Assembly (NCBI RefSeq): GCF_036669915.1
Contig: NC_089322.1
Coordinates: 10,268,795-10,332,794, forward strand
Direction: 5' to 3'
DNA from: Pocillopora verrucosa
Lineage: Eukaryota; Cnidaria; Anthozoa; Scleractinia; Pocilloporidae
DNA: 64,000 nucleotides
Below, piece by piece: positions 28,668 to 39,569 of this stretch; the stretch's first letter is position 1, and each line of letters begins with the position of its first letter. A program made the translations under genes and the position numbers. The notes under the pieces are model-generated. The model was not told the DNA's origin. It made no database searches and worked only from the letters and a program-made list of their open reading frames with translations.

Positions 28668-31400
28668 AAATAGTCCCAGTATAAACAAATTCAAATCACT
28701 CATTAAAGAAATGATGAAATGATGACTGAAGAGCTGAATTTTTGCTCTTTATTTTTTCTTTTTGCAAGCATGCGAGAAACTTCGACGGCAAATCTAAAGA
28801 AAAAAAAAAACAGCCTCGTTCAATGCGATCTTGGCAGCCATTCTTTCGTCGGTATTCCAAACAATTTCGGCCCTAATTTCGGCTACTCCAGATAGAGTGT
28901 GTAAAGCTTTGCAAACTTTGAGAATGTCGACTTTTTTTATCGAGGCTAGAATACGCAGAGCTTTGATTCATTTACCGGAATGCGTGTTCGCGAAGTCGCC
29001 AATCCTACTATTTTTATTTTTGGAAGTGAAGTTGCTTTTTTCTGCCGGTGGTTTTTCAAACCAAATAAAATAGAGTTGGTAAAGTTATCAACTGTAAAAC
29101 AATTACGCTGTGACTAAATGCTGGGCACGGTCTCGAATAGACTAAATGCCCGGCCGTCAAAAATTTTCACGCAACCTCCATCGAAAGATTCTATCAAACT
29201 TTTAAAGAGTATCAGATGTTTGTTAAGAAATGTCAAGCGATTCTGGGTATTTAGTGCATTTGGACCGTACCCGGTGTCACAGCGGATTTGGACCCCCGCG
29301 AATTTGGACACTCCCCCTTCCCACTCCGCAAGCGGATATGGACCCCCTTCGCAGATTTTGGACCTCTTTTTAAGCATCGTTTTTATCATATTTGGTAACT
29401 AATTCTCTTTTTGCAGGCTTTCTGTCTATGTTCTTTTCAATCACAACACAGCATTCCTCAATACAGGTAAAAAAGGAAAAGCCATTTTGTTCCAATTCTG
29501 CTGCATTCATTATAGCGTGTCAAACAGTATACGCAAGAATTCGATGCGAGCAAACTACTGCATTAGAACCATTGAGACTGTTACAATAAATCTTTGCTTC
29601 TTCCGATGCGAATCAGACGAAACGTCATAACAATAGAGGAGACTGTTGCGTCCAGTCACAAAAATAAGTCAGTCTAAACAGCTTCTGAACAAGAACGTAG
29701 TAACTACTTTTACTACAAGTCGTTCGTAAACTATGATAGGTAAAAATGTTTCTACTCTGAACTATTGGAACTCTCAGCTTATTTTCAATGCAAATCAACA
29801 TTTATGTCTACGTCTTAACAAAAGCGGAGACTATTACATTGAACTCAATCTTTTTTCTAATTTTAACGATTATTAACTGTCGAGGGATCCGAAATAACCC
29901 CATAACATTTACAAAGATGTTTAGAGCCTGGCGGTCTGCAAACAATGCAGAGCCACACTCAAGAAGTGGGGAGAAACACCAGACGTAGTCGAGTGTTTCT
30001 CCCTACACTTCTTTCGTGCTTTAACCGCTTCCTGCGTGCTTTACAACAGAACAGAGCACAGTCAAGGCTTCTCTATTTGTTAAAGAACGTTAAGGATATA
30101 TGCTTTCACTCAGTTTTGTTGGGGGGTCCAAATCCGCGGAGTGGGGTCCAAATCCGCTAGCGGAGGGGGGGTCCATATCCTTTAGGACACCCCCGGCAAG
30201 TCTTCAAGAGTCGACAAATCGAGCAATTTTGTGGTTCGATCAGCTCGAAAAGTTTGTCCACTAAATAATTTTAGAATCACTTGGGAAATCTAAACAAACA
30301 TCGAATACTGTATTATCAATAGGTTTAGTTGAGGTTTTTTTGTACTGTTTCCCGCCAGTTTTTACGGAACCTGAAGGTGTTCTAACGTACTGACCCTTGC
30401 TGTCACGCCACAGTTGTCACGAAGACAACGTATTCTACGAAACTAGGCTGACCTCCTAAGTTTTATCACATGTTCATCACTGAAAAATCAACTCAATTTT
30501 TAGCATCGCTTGACATTTCTAGGTAAACATCTGATACTCTTTAGAGGTTTGAAGAAACCTTTCAGTGGCATTTTGATTCAAATTTCTGACTGCCGGGCAT
30601 TTAGTCCATTTGAGACCGTGCCCGGCCGTCTGATCAGAAGCGTAGAATTTCAAAGTGGCGACAATCGAGCGATATTGTAGTATGCACAAACTCGGATAAT
30701 TTATCCACTAAAAAAAAAATCGCTTTACATTTCTTAACAAACATCTGATACTCTCAAGAAGTTTGAAGGAACCCGCCTTTCAGAGGCATTTCTGGCTGCC
30801 GGGCATTTGGTCCATTTGAGACCGTGCCCGGCAGTCTGATCAGAAGCGTAGAATTTCTAAGTTGTCGACAACCGAGCGATATTAAAGTCTGCTCAACCTC
30901 GGAGAATTTGATCACTAAAAAAACCAAATAAATTTCTGGAATCGCTTGACATTCCTTTGCAAACATTTGATATTCTTAAAAAATTTTTGACAGAACCTTT
31001 CTGCGGAGATTGCGTGAAAATTTATTCTTTTAGTCTATTTCAGACCGTGCCGGGCATTTTGTCACTGCCAAACAATGATTCTACAACGCAACGCGCCTGT
31101 TGATTATTCATCATTTCATATGCTGTAAATTCGCTTTAGAAGCCCGTATATCCCCGAAATTTTTAATTTACGCTCTGATCCTCATTCGAAGGTCTTTTAA
31201 AATGAAATGGAATTAAAGGCCGTGAGTTCCAGCCTAAAGATTTGCCGAGACCCTTGGAGTTGAGGCGCTATTGCCGTACCCAAACCGTAAGAGCTTTCAA
31301 GTTGTGGTTCAAACTAGTTACACTCGGAGTAACAGGTGACCGCATGCCAACAGTGTTCCTTAGGACATAACATACCCTTGAATGTCTCCGATGAACCCCT
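28668..31400. mobile_element. Palindromic tandem-repeat element, copy A
   Basis: Matches 49960-52090 in the same orientation over nearly its whole length apart from an inserted MITE (29273-30191). It contains a short transposon-like coding scrap (about 28690-29070), then units of about 205-230 bp, each with a hairpin of arms GACTGCCGGGCA / TGCCCGGCAGTC (near 30589 and 30794, with a reverse-oriented one near 29121), then a non-repeated tail (31130-31390) starting 'ctgtaaattcg'. It lies in the former intron of GPCR 2. The class of element is unknown. Confidence 0.75.
29273..30191. mobile_element. 919-bp MITE inside repeat copy A
   Basis: Starts GGTGTCACAGCGGATTTGG and ends with the complement of GGTGTCCTAAAGGATATGG, with more GGAT(T/A)TGGACCCCC copies just inside both ends (subterminal repeats). 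Flanked by CCC on each side (29270-29272 and 30192-30194). Repeat copy B at 50.46 kb has the uninterrupted sequence 'gtgcccggcactc', an empty site, so the borders are well supported. No coding capacity. Confidence 0.88.
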
Positions 31401-31706
31401 CCTTTCTAGTATAAACCATACAATAAATTGTTCATTTTGCCAAAAATATGCTTCATAATCTCGTCAAACACGTTAAAGACAGACAAGATTTGAACGACAA
31501 GAGTTGAACTAAACGGAAAGAGCAGCTATGTCAGTCTTGTAAAAACAGTAAAACTGAGCAGACGATAGCTGAATAACGAAAAATAAAACTGTTCACATAA
31601 CAACCTAGATAATTTTCTGCTCTCTTTTAAAGCCCTTTTTCAATTCCGCAAAATATTTGAGATTCGACTTACCGTCAGAGGAGTTCACTGTAACAGTAGA
31701 GTTCAT

Positions 31707-31985
31707 TGTAATGATGTTCAAGAGTGCACTTCTTGGAATCAGCGACAAGAAAATATGTTTCCTTTCTCCCAGACCTAGAACTGACAAACAAGTCGAATCT
31801 TCATACACATTGCGCATCTGGAACACGACAGCACAAAATTGCTTAAATTGCTTACGTATTCATAAAGTTAATCTAATTAGCGAGCCTTTTAATGAAATAA
31901 ATATATATCGAAGTTTGGGTGATAAGGATATACAACAGAGCGGATATATAAGTTTACATGAGAAAGATATTCACTCTGTATAATA
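31707..31985 (-). promoter_or_regulatory. 5' flank of GPCR 2, shared with GPCR 3
   Basis: Reads on the minus strand as a diverged copy of 57190-57471, upstream of GPCR 3. Shared landmarks: 'gtgaatatctttct', 'ccgctctgt', 'aaaggctcgctaattagatt', 'acgtaagcaatttaagcaat' and 'ggagaaaggaa'. It probably carries the promoter and 5' UTR. An in-frame upstream ATG (MRNVYED) is kept open into exon 1, as in GPCR 3. Confidence 0.6.
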
Positions 31986-32039
31986 CTCAATACAATTGCC
32001 TCGTCTTGATTTTGGTTCCAAGATTGATTTTTCTGAAGA

Positions 32040-32190
32040 AAAATGCCACGGGAAATGCTTGAAAGAGCATTTCTGAGCCTCTAGGTTTCAAAATTTTCTG
32101 GGGGAGCATGACCCCAGACCCCCCTAGTGACTCGCGCCTTCGGCGCCCGAAACTTACCTCGTCTTGTTCTGAAGTCTGGCTACGGCCCTG
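32040..32190 (+). repeat. Dispersed-repeat fragment
   Basis: Carries 'ctgggggagcatgacccc' and 'gcgccttcggcgcccg', a combination I associate with an abundant coral repeat. Recognition is from memory; no ends defined. Confidence 0.35.
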
Positions 32191-32199
32191 ACTAGTGTT

Positions 32200-32940
32200 T
32201 TAAGACAGTTTTGACACGATATTTACTTTCAACAAATGAATGCTCTTATTCGGTGCCTTTAGGCAAAACCTAAAGCATCCTTAAAGGTTGACTTAAGCTT
32301 TAGGCGTCTTTCGTTGTAAACCGAAAAGTCCAAAAGCTAACAATTATCTTTCATGAATCTTTACTTGAACATACGTTGAACTTTAATAATGCAAATTTTT
32401 CAGCATCCTTTGAGTAGTCTCTTTTTTTTGCACAAAAGAGGGTGTTTAATCAATATACATTTAATTTAACTTTATGGTGAGAATTAAATAAGTCCCGCTG
32501 TTTTGACATCATTAATTGACACACTAAAGATAGTCTTATTGTAATCTGAACTGTCAATAGGAAATGCATGACAAATTAGCCAACACTTGCATAGGCCAGG
32601 AATAGCAAATTTTGTCTTCCGGAAGCTCAAGGCCGCCAAAATTCATTAATTTTTTGGTTCGTTTATTTTCTGCTAATCTGGTAGGCGACTTGCCACCTGG
32701 CCTGGGTTGTTATAGATAACCCAGAGTTAGTCTGAAATTTGATTTCAGGTCTGAAAGCTTTAAAAGAAAATGCAGTTCAAATCTTTTTGCTTGCAATTTA
32801 ATCACTGGATGTTCTAACGAGAATAGGGAAAATTGTCTCTAAAAGGTTTTTGAACAAAGGAATAAAGAAACCTGGATTACAATTTACTCCTGAGTTAGCG
32901 CTAGTCGGCCTTCGAACAAATGGGCCCTAGAGCGATAATG
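32200..32940. other. Intergenic, nothing supported
   Basis: AT-rich DNA between the repeat fragment and the EnSpm relic. No motif recognised. Confidence 0.4.
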
Positions 32941-32951
32941 GTCTCGCTTGG

Positions 32952-34867
32952 TTGCTCAATTTCTTTGTCTCGTGGCCAGGGGTTCTTGGCTTAGAAATTT
33001 CCGATGAGGCTTTTGAGAAATTAATGATGAGCCTTTCTGGATCCTTTTACCTTTTGAGGCAATTCTTAAATGTTGATAGAGATGATTTCAATAAGATTGT
33101 GGTTTGTCCAAAGTGTACAAAACTGTATAAGTACGACTCCTGAATTTCGATGATAAACAATCGACAGGTGGCAAAAAAATGTGGCGACACTCATTACTCC
33201 AGAGGAAGAAAACTAACTTGTAATGCCACTCGTGACAAAGGTTACTCTTCATAATGGAAAAACTTGCTTCTACCCCACCAAGTACTACTGCAGCAACAGC
33301 ATCATAGACGAGCTGGAGAAGTTGGTCTTGAGAAAAGACTTTCCCATAAATTGCGAAGTGTGGAGAAAACGAAAAGTGGAATCAAATACCTTAGCTTTTT
33401 TTTTGATGGAAATCTATGGAAAGAATTCCAGAACGTCAGTGATTCCCCTTTCTTGAGTAAACCACGAAATTATGGGTTTATATTGACCTTTCACTTTTTC
33501 CAGCCGATGAACACTGTAAGGATTATTCCGTCGGAGTGTTTTACTTGGCAATTTTAAATCTACCTAGGTCTGAACGGTTCAAATGGGAGAATATCGTTTT
33601 TGTAGGCGTTGTTCCTTCATTGAGGAGAGAACCCAAAGATTGAAATAAATTTCTTGAGCCAGCTGTGGATGAGTTGAAAGCCTTGTGGAAAGGGGTCAAG
33701 ATCAAAGCTAGCCTTAGTAGATTTGCTCTAATGTTTCGTGATGCCGTTTTGTGTGTATATACTGACGTTCCTACGACGAGAAAGATCTGTGGATTCAAGG
33801 GGCATTCAGCTCAACTTGGCACGTTGAAGTTTTTAGGTGGTTTTGGGGAAAAAGAGATTACTCTGAATTCAAAAGAAGCTTATGGAAACCTCGCACAAAT
33901 GAAGAACATCGTCGAATAGCCATTACTCAGTGCAAAACAAAAGCGCGACGAAATTTGCTGGGGCAACAAAGTGGAATCACCTAATATAGCATTTTACTGC
34001 GACTCGATTACCTTGATGTTATTAGATTTTGCACGGTTGATCCTATGCACAAACTCTTTCTCGGAACTGTCAAAAGAATGTTCAAACTATGGACATACTC
34101 AAAACTTTTTTCGCCCAGCCAACTGAACGAAATCGAGGAAAGAATAAAATCATTTGAGGTTCCTAGTGACATTGGACGATTACCGATGAGGATAACGAGG
34201 AATTGTGGTTCATATGCAGCAGAGCAGTGGAAGAACTGGACACTCACTTATTCTAATTTCTGCCTTCAAAGTATTCTACCAGAGGAACATTTCCGGTGCG
34301 GGCAGACATTTGTGTTTGTATGTAGATATTTTTTGCAAGTCTGCTACTACAAAAACAGAACTTGACATTGTCGATGGATTGATTCTTCAATTTTGCAAGT
34401 CAGTGGAGACTCTATATGGAAAAAATGCCATTACCCCAAATATGCACATGCACAACCATTTGAAAGAGGTTATTCTCGACCACGGACCAGTTACTAGCTT
34501 TTGGTGTTTTAGCTTTGAACGATTTAGTGGAATACTAGGCAGTATAACAACAAACAAGAGATCTGTCGAACTCCAAATCATGAGAAAATTCATACTAAGA
34601 TTCCCAAAGGACATGAAACTACAAAACCAGTTTAAAGGAGATTTTAAATTTCGTTCACCTGATGTTTCACCTTCCGACTGGCTTACGATCTATGAATTTT
34701 CTTATATTGCAACAAATGTGCCACTACGTGGAATAAACTTGTTGAATAAATCGGAGATTAATGTTTCGCCATGTTACAAGCTTGTTTCTTTTGATACCGT
34801 TGATTTGAAATTACTGACCGCCGTCTACAGAGTGTTGTACTTTGAGGGGCGAATTGAAGCAAGTTAA
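32952..34867 (+). pseudogene. EnSpm/CACTA-type (tnp2-like, DUF4218) transposase relic
   Basis: Pieces in the right order but in different frames: DDFNKIVVCPKCTKLYKYDS (about 33080), KVTLHNGKTCFYPTKYYC and SIIDELEKLVLR (33240-33330), LAILNLPRSERFKWENI (33547-33600), VDELKALWKGV with TTRKICGFKGHSAQLG (33665-33835), VDPMHKLFLGTVKRMFKLW (34035-34095), then ITPNMHMHNHLKEVILDHGP and FERFSGILGSITTNKRSVE (34430-34570). These match the layout of animal EnSpm transposases: the CPxC region, the GHxAxLG segment, the DPMHNLFLGTAKHM segment and the C-terminal DUF4218 block. Several frameshifts (for example between 34300 and 34345) and stops disable it. No terminal CACTA repeats were located. Confidence 0.88.
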
Positions 34868-34869
34868 CT

Positions 34870-35780
34870 CACAGAAACTATATATAAATTTGGCTCGTTT
34901 AAAATATGGTTACCTACGTATGGGTCCAAAATACAAACAAGAGGATACTAGCATTTTGGCCAGCAAAGAATGAAAAAGTCCTTCAAGACGCGTTTTTTAT
35001 CTCCAGGCATCGTTCAGTATTATTTTACACATTCATTCAAGCTAGGAGAGGAACATGTCACGCACTACTTTTCTTGTTTAAGATGGTTTTTTAGCCCATA
35101 AGGAATCTTATTTTGCAAACCCAATTAAATCTACAAAAATAAATTCCTTCCAGGAGGGGACAGCATCGTTTTTGCCAATTCAGAGGGTATTTTCCAGGTT
35201 TGCTACAACTAAACTTGAGCTGGAGGGGCAACAAACAATTGCTATTGCACAAATAACAAGGAATGTGTACTTATAAAAATATCGCACACAGGCATTTACA
35301 GTGATCCCTACATCAAAAAGTAAAGGGATCTTCGTATTAGAAATAGTAGGTATCTTTCCACAGGAGAAATTCCTAATTGCTTTAAAGAAAATTGTGGTAA
35401 TAAGAATGTTCGACTGTATTTCTAAAGTTCAGCTAAATAATAAGTAAATATCCAATAATTTCATACAATTAGCATATTTTTTGGATAAGATTTAACTGTG
35501 ATCTCCTAAAAAGATTCCACTTAAGGTTCCAGCTTCCATCTTTTATGAGCAAGCAGATTCCGTATAAACAAGTAGTATGCTTTCCAGTTCAAAGGGAAAC
35601 AAAATGTGACCTTGACAAGATACAGTCACAGTTCATAAGTACATTCTAAAACGTAAAAGTGAAATGATGCCTTTGTTTCAGTTGAAAGCCCACAACAAAA
35701 AACTGAATATTTTTCTGTTAATATTATTGTCAAACATTGACATAAAATTTAAAATCATCCAACCACTAACTAATGAAAAC
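34870..35780. other. Intergenic, nothing supported
   Basis: AT-rich stretch between the EnSpm relic and the left end of the long-TIR transposon. It may include the tail of the EnSpm element. Confidence 0.4.
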
Positions 35781-35782
35781 TA

Positions 35783-36928
35783 TGGGCGGCCGTCACCACC
35801 AAAAATACAAGGATGTCAAATAGATCAGCAAATACAAAAACGGTGTAAGGATCAGCTGCAGGATAGAATAGCTAATAAAGGAATGGCATGGCCAAATTAT
35901 AGACGGTTTAGTCTTCCCTCGTGAAACAGAACACCGTAAAAATGGATAATTTAGCCAAATGATAAACGGTCTAGTTGCCCATGTCGAGTTGGAACATATA
36001 ATTGTGAAATGGAGTAAATCAATTAAGAATAGCTTAGCACTCATGTGCAATACAGTACTCAAACGGTGTAGCGTTGCGTCAAATGGCTCAGATTAACGTC
36101 GAGTAGCACAGCGCACGCACAAACGGTGTAGCGTTGCGTGAAATGGCTCAGCTTAATGTAGAATGGTACAGCGTACACACATGTGGTGCAGCGCTGCGTG
36201 AAATTGGCTCAGCGTAATGTCGAATGGTACAGCGTACATGCAAACAGTGTAGCGTTGCGTCAAGTGGCTTAGCGTAATGTCGCATGGTACAGTGTACACA
36301 AAAATGATGTAGCGTTGCGTGAAATGGCTTAGCGTAATGTAGAATGGTACAGCATAAACACAAATAGTGTAGCGTTAGGTCGAATAGCTTTGCAGAACAT
36401 GAGACGCTCTATCTGAACATTAAATTGCTTAGTATTACTTGAAATCTTTCGATGTTGTGGCGAATCGTCGAGCTTGCTTGTAGCGTGACGTGAAGGCCAT
36501 GCCATTCCCTTATTAGCTATGCTATCCTGCAGCTGATCCTTAAGCCATCTTTGAATTGCTGATCTATATGACATCCTTGTATTTTTGGTGGTGACGGCCG
36601 CCAAGGCTATCTCGCCGAAACCACCAAAAACAGAAACCGGAACAGCGATCTGCTGGGGGCATGACGTCATCGAATGTGAAGACTGCCGCGAAACCATCAC
36701 ATGGCGTAGTCGCTGTATTGAATAGTCTTCACTTAGCTTTGCCGTAAAGCAGAGCCAATTCGGTAAGTCTCTTCTCTTTTTTCCCCGCCGATATTGTATT
36801 TATTCGTTGTCGTTCATGAAAGCGTCAATTAAAATAGCAACAAGACTGAATTCCACCACGGTTTGCCAGCCTCCCGGTTTACCACAGTTTGCACGTGTTG
36901 GTGGGCCTGAATATGTGTATAGTATTAA
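35783..36928. repeat. Left terminal inverted repeat
   Basis: The outer 821 bp (35783-36603) is itself bounded by inverted repeats of about 110 bp: the stretch from TGGGCGGCCGTCACCACC through 'ggatgtcaaatagatcagca' returns reversed at 36495-36603. Inside it is a 60-bp tandem array. The inner part (36604-36928) includes 'ggtttcgcgg'-type sequence, 'catgacgtcatcgaatgtgaa' shortened here, and 'ccgggaggctggcaaacc' in reverse, all matched in the right arm. So the arm combines a foldback module with a unique inner section. Confidence 0.85.
36068..36395. repeat. 60-bp tandem array in the left arm
   Basis: About five and a half units of the pattern 'gtagcgttgcgtgaaatggc' + 'tcagcgtaatgtcgaatggt' + 'acagcgtacacacaaacggt'. 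Because 60 is divisible by three, an open 20-codon periodic frame appears on the minus strand; it has no start context and is not taken as a gene. Confidence 0.93.
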
Positions 36929-38003
36929 GTAGTGTTATGACGTGCATTAAATGTCGACTGTCGAGCTCTCTTTTCTTTCTCTGACTCACGCTTACTTTTC
37001 AACGAGGGTTCAACTTCAACGGCTCTTTGAACACTGGAGGAGTACATGAGAAGTTGAATTTTGTGTGTGCCCTGGACGCCATGGTACGAAAACTGATATC
37101 CTTGATCTGTTTTGACATTTTTCAATCAAAGTGATATCGGAATGCTTTAATTGGTGTGCCGGACGATAAGAGTAAGCTGAGAGAAGACTGTTTATATTTA
37201 TTATTTTAAAGAAGTGTACATTATATTGCTTTGTTTAGTAATTTTTCCTGAGTGCAGTGATAGTAAAAGTAAGATCTATTTTTATTTTGTCGATCAAAGG
37301 TAAATTACATGTCTGGATCGGAATCAGTTAAAGGTTTTTTTTCGCGTTCTAAAAATAGTGTTTGCCACAGTAATATTTTTTACTGAGTTGGTTTAGCGCG
37401 CATACATACCTATCTTCCCTGCGCTCTTTCCCATTTCGTAGTCATCACGTATTAAGGAAGGCTAATGCGGACACCGTAATGCGCGTAGTTGTACGTAATT
37501 GTCCAAATCTAGGTCGAGTTTTACCGTTCGATCTGTTACGGTCGCAACTTGCTGTATAAAAACTATTGCATAATTCAGACAATTGACAGGACACCTGGCT
37601 GTTTCGTCGTTTGTTTCAGTAGACGTATTTATTTATATTTTTATTTATTTTTACATTCTTTACCTCAACTATTAATTTTTGCGATTATCATTATTATTAT
37701 TATTATTATTATTGCTACAGACTGAGTTCGGTACAAACTAGATACATTGACTATAGTTGCGTGACTTGTGACGTTTCTCTTCTTGCCTTTAGGGCTAAGC
37801 AAAGAAAACTTCCATTCAAAACGTAATCAACTTACAGGCAAGAGCTTTTAAGCCCCGCCGCAGTGTTAACACAAACGTTTGCATATCAGAAACACACTTT
37901 GTATCCTTTAAACAGAGAATTCAAGAAAGCACCGACAAGTGGCATTGGCTTCACTACTGTGTCACAGGGTGCTTGAAATTAAAACTCTTATTTTTGTTGA
38001 CAG
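36929..38003. other. Inner flank between left arm and integrase exons
   Basis: No exon is certain. It includes a (TTA)n run at about 37690-37714. The 5' exons and promoter of the integrase-like gene should lie here if they survive; the HTH-type N-terminus usual for this family was not found. Confidence 0.4.
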
Positions 38004-39355
38004 GTTGCAAACAATCGAGGGTTACCTTGTTTCCCAAGGTGCACGTGTGCAGAGGTGGAGACTAAGGAGTGCCATAAAGAGAGTCGATCACATTGGTAGG
38101 AGGCTAAGGTCTATGAATGCCATCCGTAGACACGTGTATAACGTACTTTCCCCACTGGCCCTCTGGCATATGGACGGGAATCACAAACTGATACGGTAGC
38201 TGTCACCTATCTCACTATTTTGATGACATATTTGTTGTTATAATTCAGGTGTCAATAACTTTGCACCATTTGTTTTAGGAGCAACCTCCCCCCCCCTCTC
38301 CCCTTCACAAGTTATCAACATATACTTTCGGTTTGCCACTCTATTCCTTCTCTTCGTAGATGGCGATTCGTGGTTCACGACTGTATTGACGGTTACAGTC
38401 GCTCCGTCGTTTACCTTAGGTGCGATACGAATGACACGTCTGACACAGTCTTGCGTCTCTTTGAGGGTGCGGTGTCCTGAATGGGGATTGCCATCACGAG
38501 TCAGGGGCGACATGGGAGTTGAAAACAGAGACGTGGCACACTACATGTTGAGCCATATAGCGAGAGGGCCCAGAAGAGGGAGTTACATCACCGGACGAAG
38601 TGAGCACAACTCGCGTATAGAAAGACTCTGGCGTGATGTGTACAAGTTAGTCCTGTCCTCATTTTACGACCTTTTCCTTTCTCTCGAAGCATGCGGTCAG
38701 CTCGATCTTGACAACGAAGAGCATCTATTTTGCCTTCACTTCACTTATCTCTCAATAATCAACGAGGTCCTTTCAAAATTTGTGCTATCCTGGAATAATC
38801 GCAAAATACGTACTGCAGGAAACAAAAGTCCTTTACTACTGTTCATACTAGGGATGCAAGAAATTGCAGAAGAAAGTGGTATTGTGGCATCAGATTACTT
38901 TCAAAGCCTTATTCAGGTAAACGCAATAATGCATATGACAGACACAGTTCCCCAGGCATTAAAGCCACACAGGTGAACAATCTCAAGTGGCCTGCACTAA
39001 AAATTGAGTTTTAATTAACCACCCCTTCAATTTAAATACAGATGATGATCGAAACGATGCCAAGATTCCTTGCTTGCAAAGTTAATTTAAGGCAGTCATA
39101 ACCAGTGTTTTGCGGTATTTAAATCTCCTTTCAACTATATTTCAGAGGGACTTGGAGGGATACAGTGTGGATCCTACGGCTTACTTTCATGACAGCACAG
39201 ATGATGCACTACAGAATGAGGTTGTTGTCCCCCTAACACGGTGTCCGTTAGATGCTGATTCGTATACGATTTTTGAGGCAAGCATGTCAGAAGTCCAAGG
39301 CGAAGATCCATGGGAAATGTATCAATTGGGACTTTTAAACAGTATAATAGGTTAA
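38004..39355 (+). pseudogene. DDE integrase-core (rve-like) transposase candidate, one frameshift
   Basis: Three exons with good splice sites: 38004-38195 (after TTGACAG), 38360-38972 and 39146-39355 (stop TAA). The phase across the first junction restores [19 protein letters not shown]. It belongs to the animal family of integrase-core proteins whose signature is LWHxDGNHKLIRW followed by IDGYSR, GLPSRVRxDxGxEN and RIERLWRDV. The candidate catalytic residues are present: D in MDGNHK, D in VRGDMGVEN and E in [10 protein letters not shown]. The C-terminal exon has VVVPLTRCPL as in relatives. An extra base near 38478 (after FEGAVS, before EWGLPSRV) shifts the frame. The N-terminal DNA-binding part is missing or not recognised. 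It probably encodes the enzyme that moved the element. The single frameshift could be a sequencing error. Confidence 0.85.
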
Positions 39356-39380
39356 AACGTAACGGCTTTAAAAATTGCGC

Positions 39381-39386
39381 AATAAA
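39381..39386 (+). promoter_or_regulatory. Poly(A) signal candidate for the integrase-like gene
   Basis: AATAAA 25 bp after the TAA stop, about 180 bp before the end of the opposing HECT-like gene, so the two transcription units converge here. Confidence 0.55.
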
Positions 39387-39569
39387 CGTCCCTCGCTTTT
39401 CTTTTGTATCGAGTTGGATGAGTATTTGGCATCATTAACACATAAACTTTGCTCTTTTCAATGTATTTTCATTTCGTTCATCTCAGGCCCATTTCAGAAT
39501 TTTCGCCTCTACAGTGCTACTGTAAACTAAATTCAACTTATAAATAAAAAAACACCTTGTCAAAGAGAG

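Larger units (their letters stand above)
27496..31706 (-). pseudogene. GPCR 2: class A receptor pseudogene
   Basis: Paralogue of GPCR 1 and 3 on the minus strand. Exon 1 (31706-31673) encodes MNSTVTVNSSD and ends in phase 1 at GTAAGT. Exon 2 (about 28550-27496) retains TM2 (FVNMAFADILVTLIVMP), the TM3 and ECL2 cysteines, GRY in place of DRY, FAICWLPSQ and NPWLY. Lesions: the 5' part of exon 2 encoding the N-terminal segment and most of TM1 is missing and no acceptor is found; TM5 (LLMYMIPLLVISTLY) is out of frame with its flanks, so two frameshifts bracket it; ECL3/TM7 (LPYYVQYLSNWLGHANSA) is in another frame; and an 11-bp tandem duplication breaks TM7 after GHANSA. These cannot all be sequencing errors. 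Its intron is now filled by repeats (28.7-31.4 kb). Confidence 0.93.

Noticed and set aside
36068..36395. Coding gene or CRISPR array from the regular 60-bp repeats
   Set aside because: Repeats are head to tail without unique spacers, and the open frame follows only from the unit length being divisible by three; the same array is in the opposite arm.
38196..38359. Continuous coding between integrase exons 1 and 2
   Set aside because: Stops in all frames; a GT-AG intron restores LIRWRF exactly.
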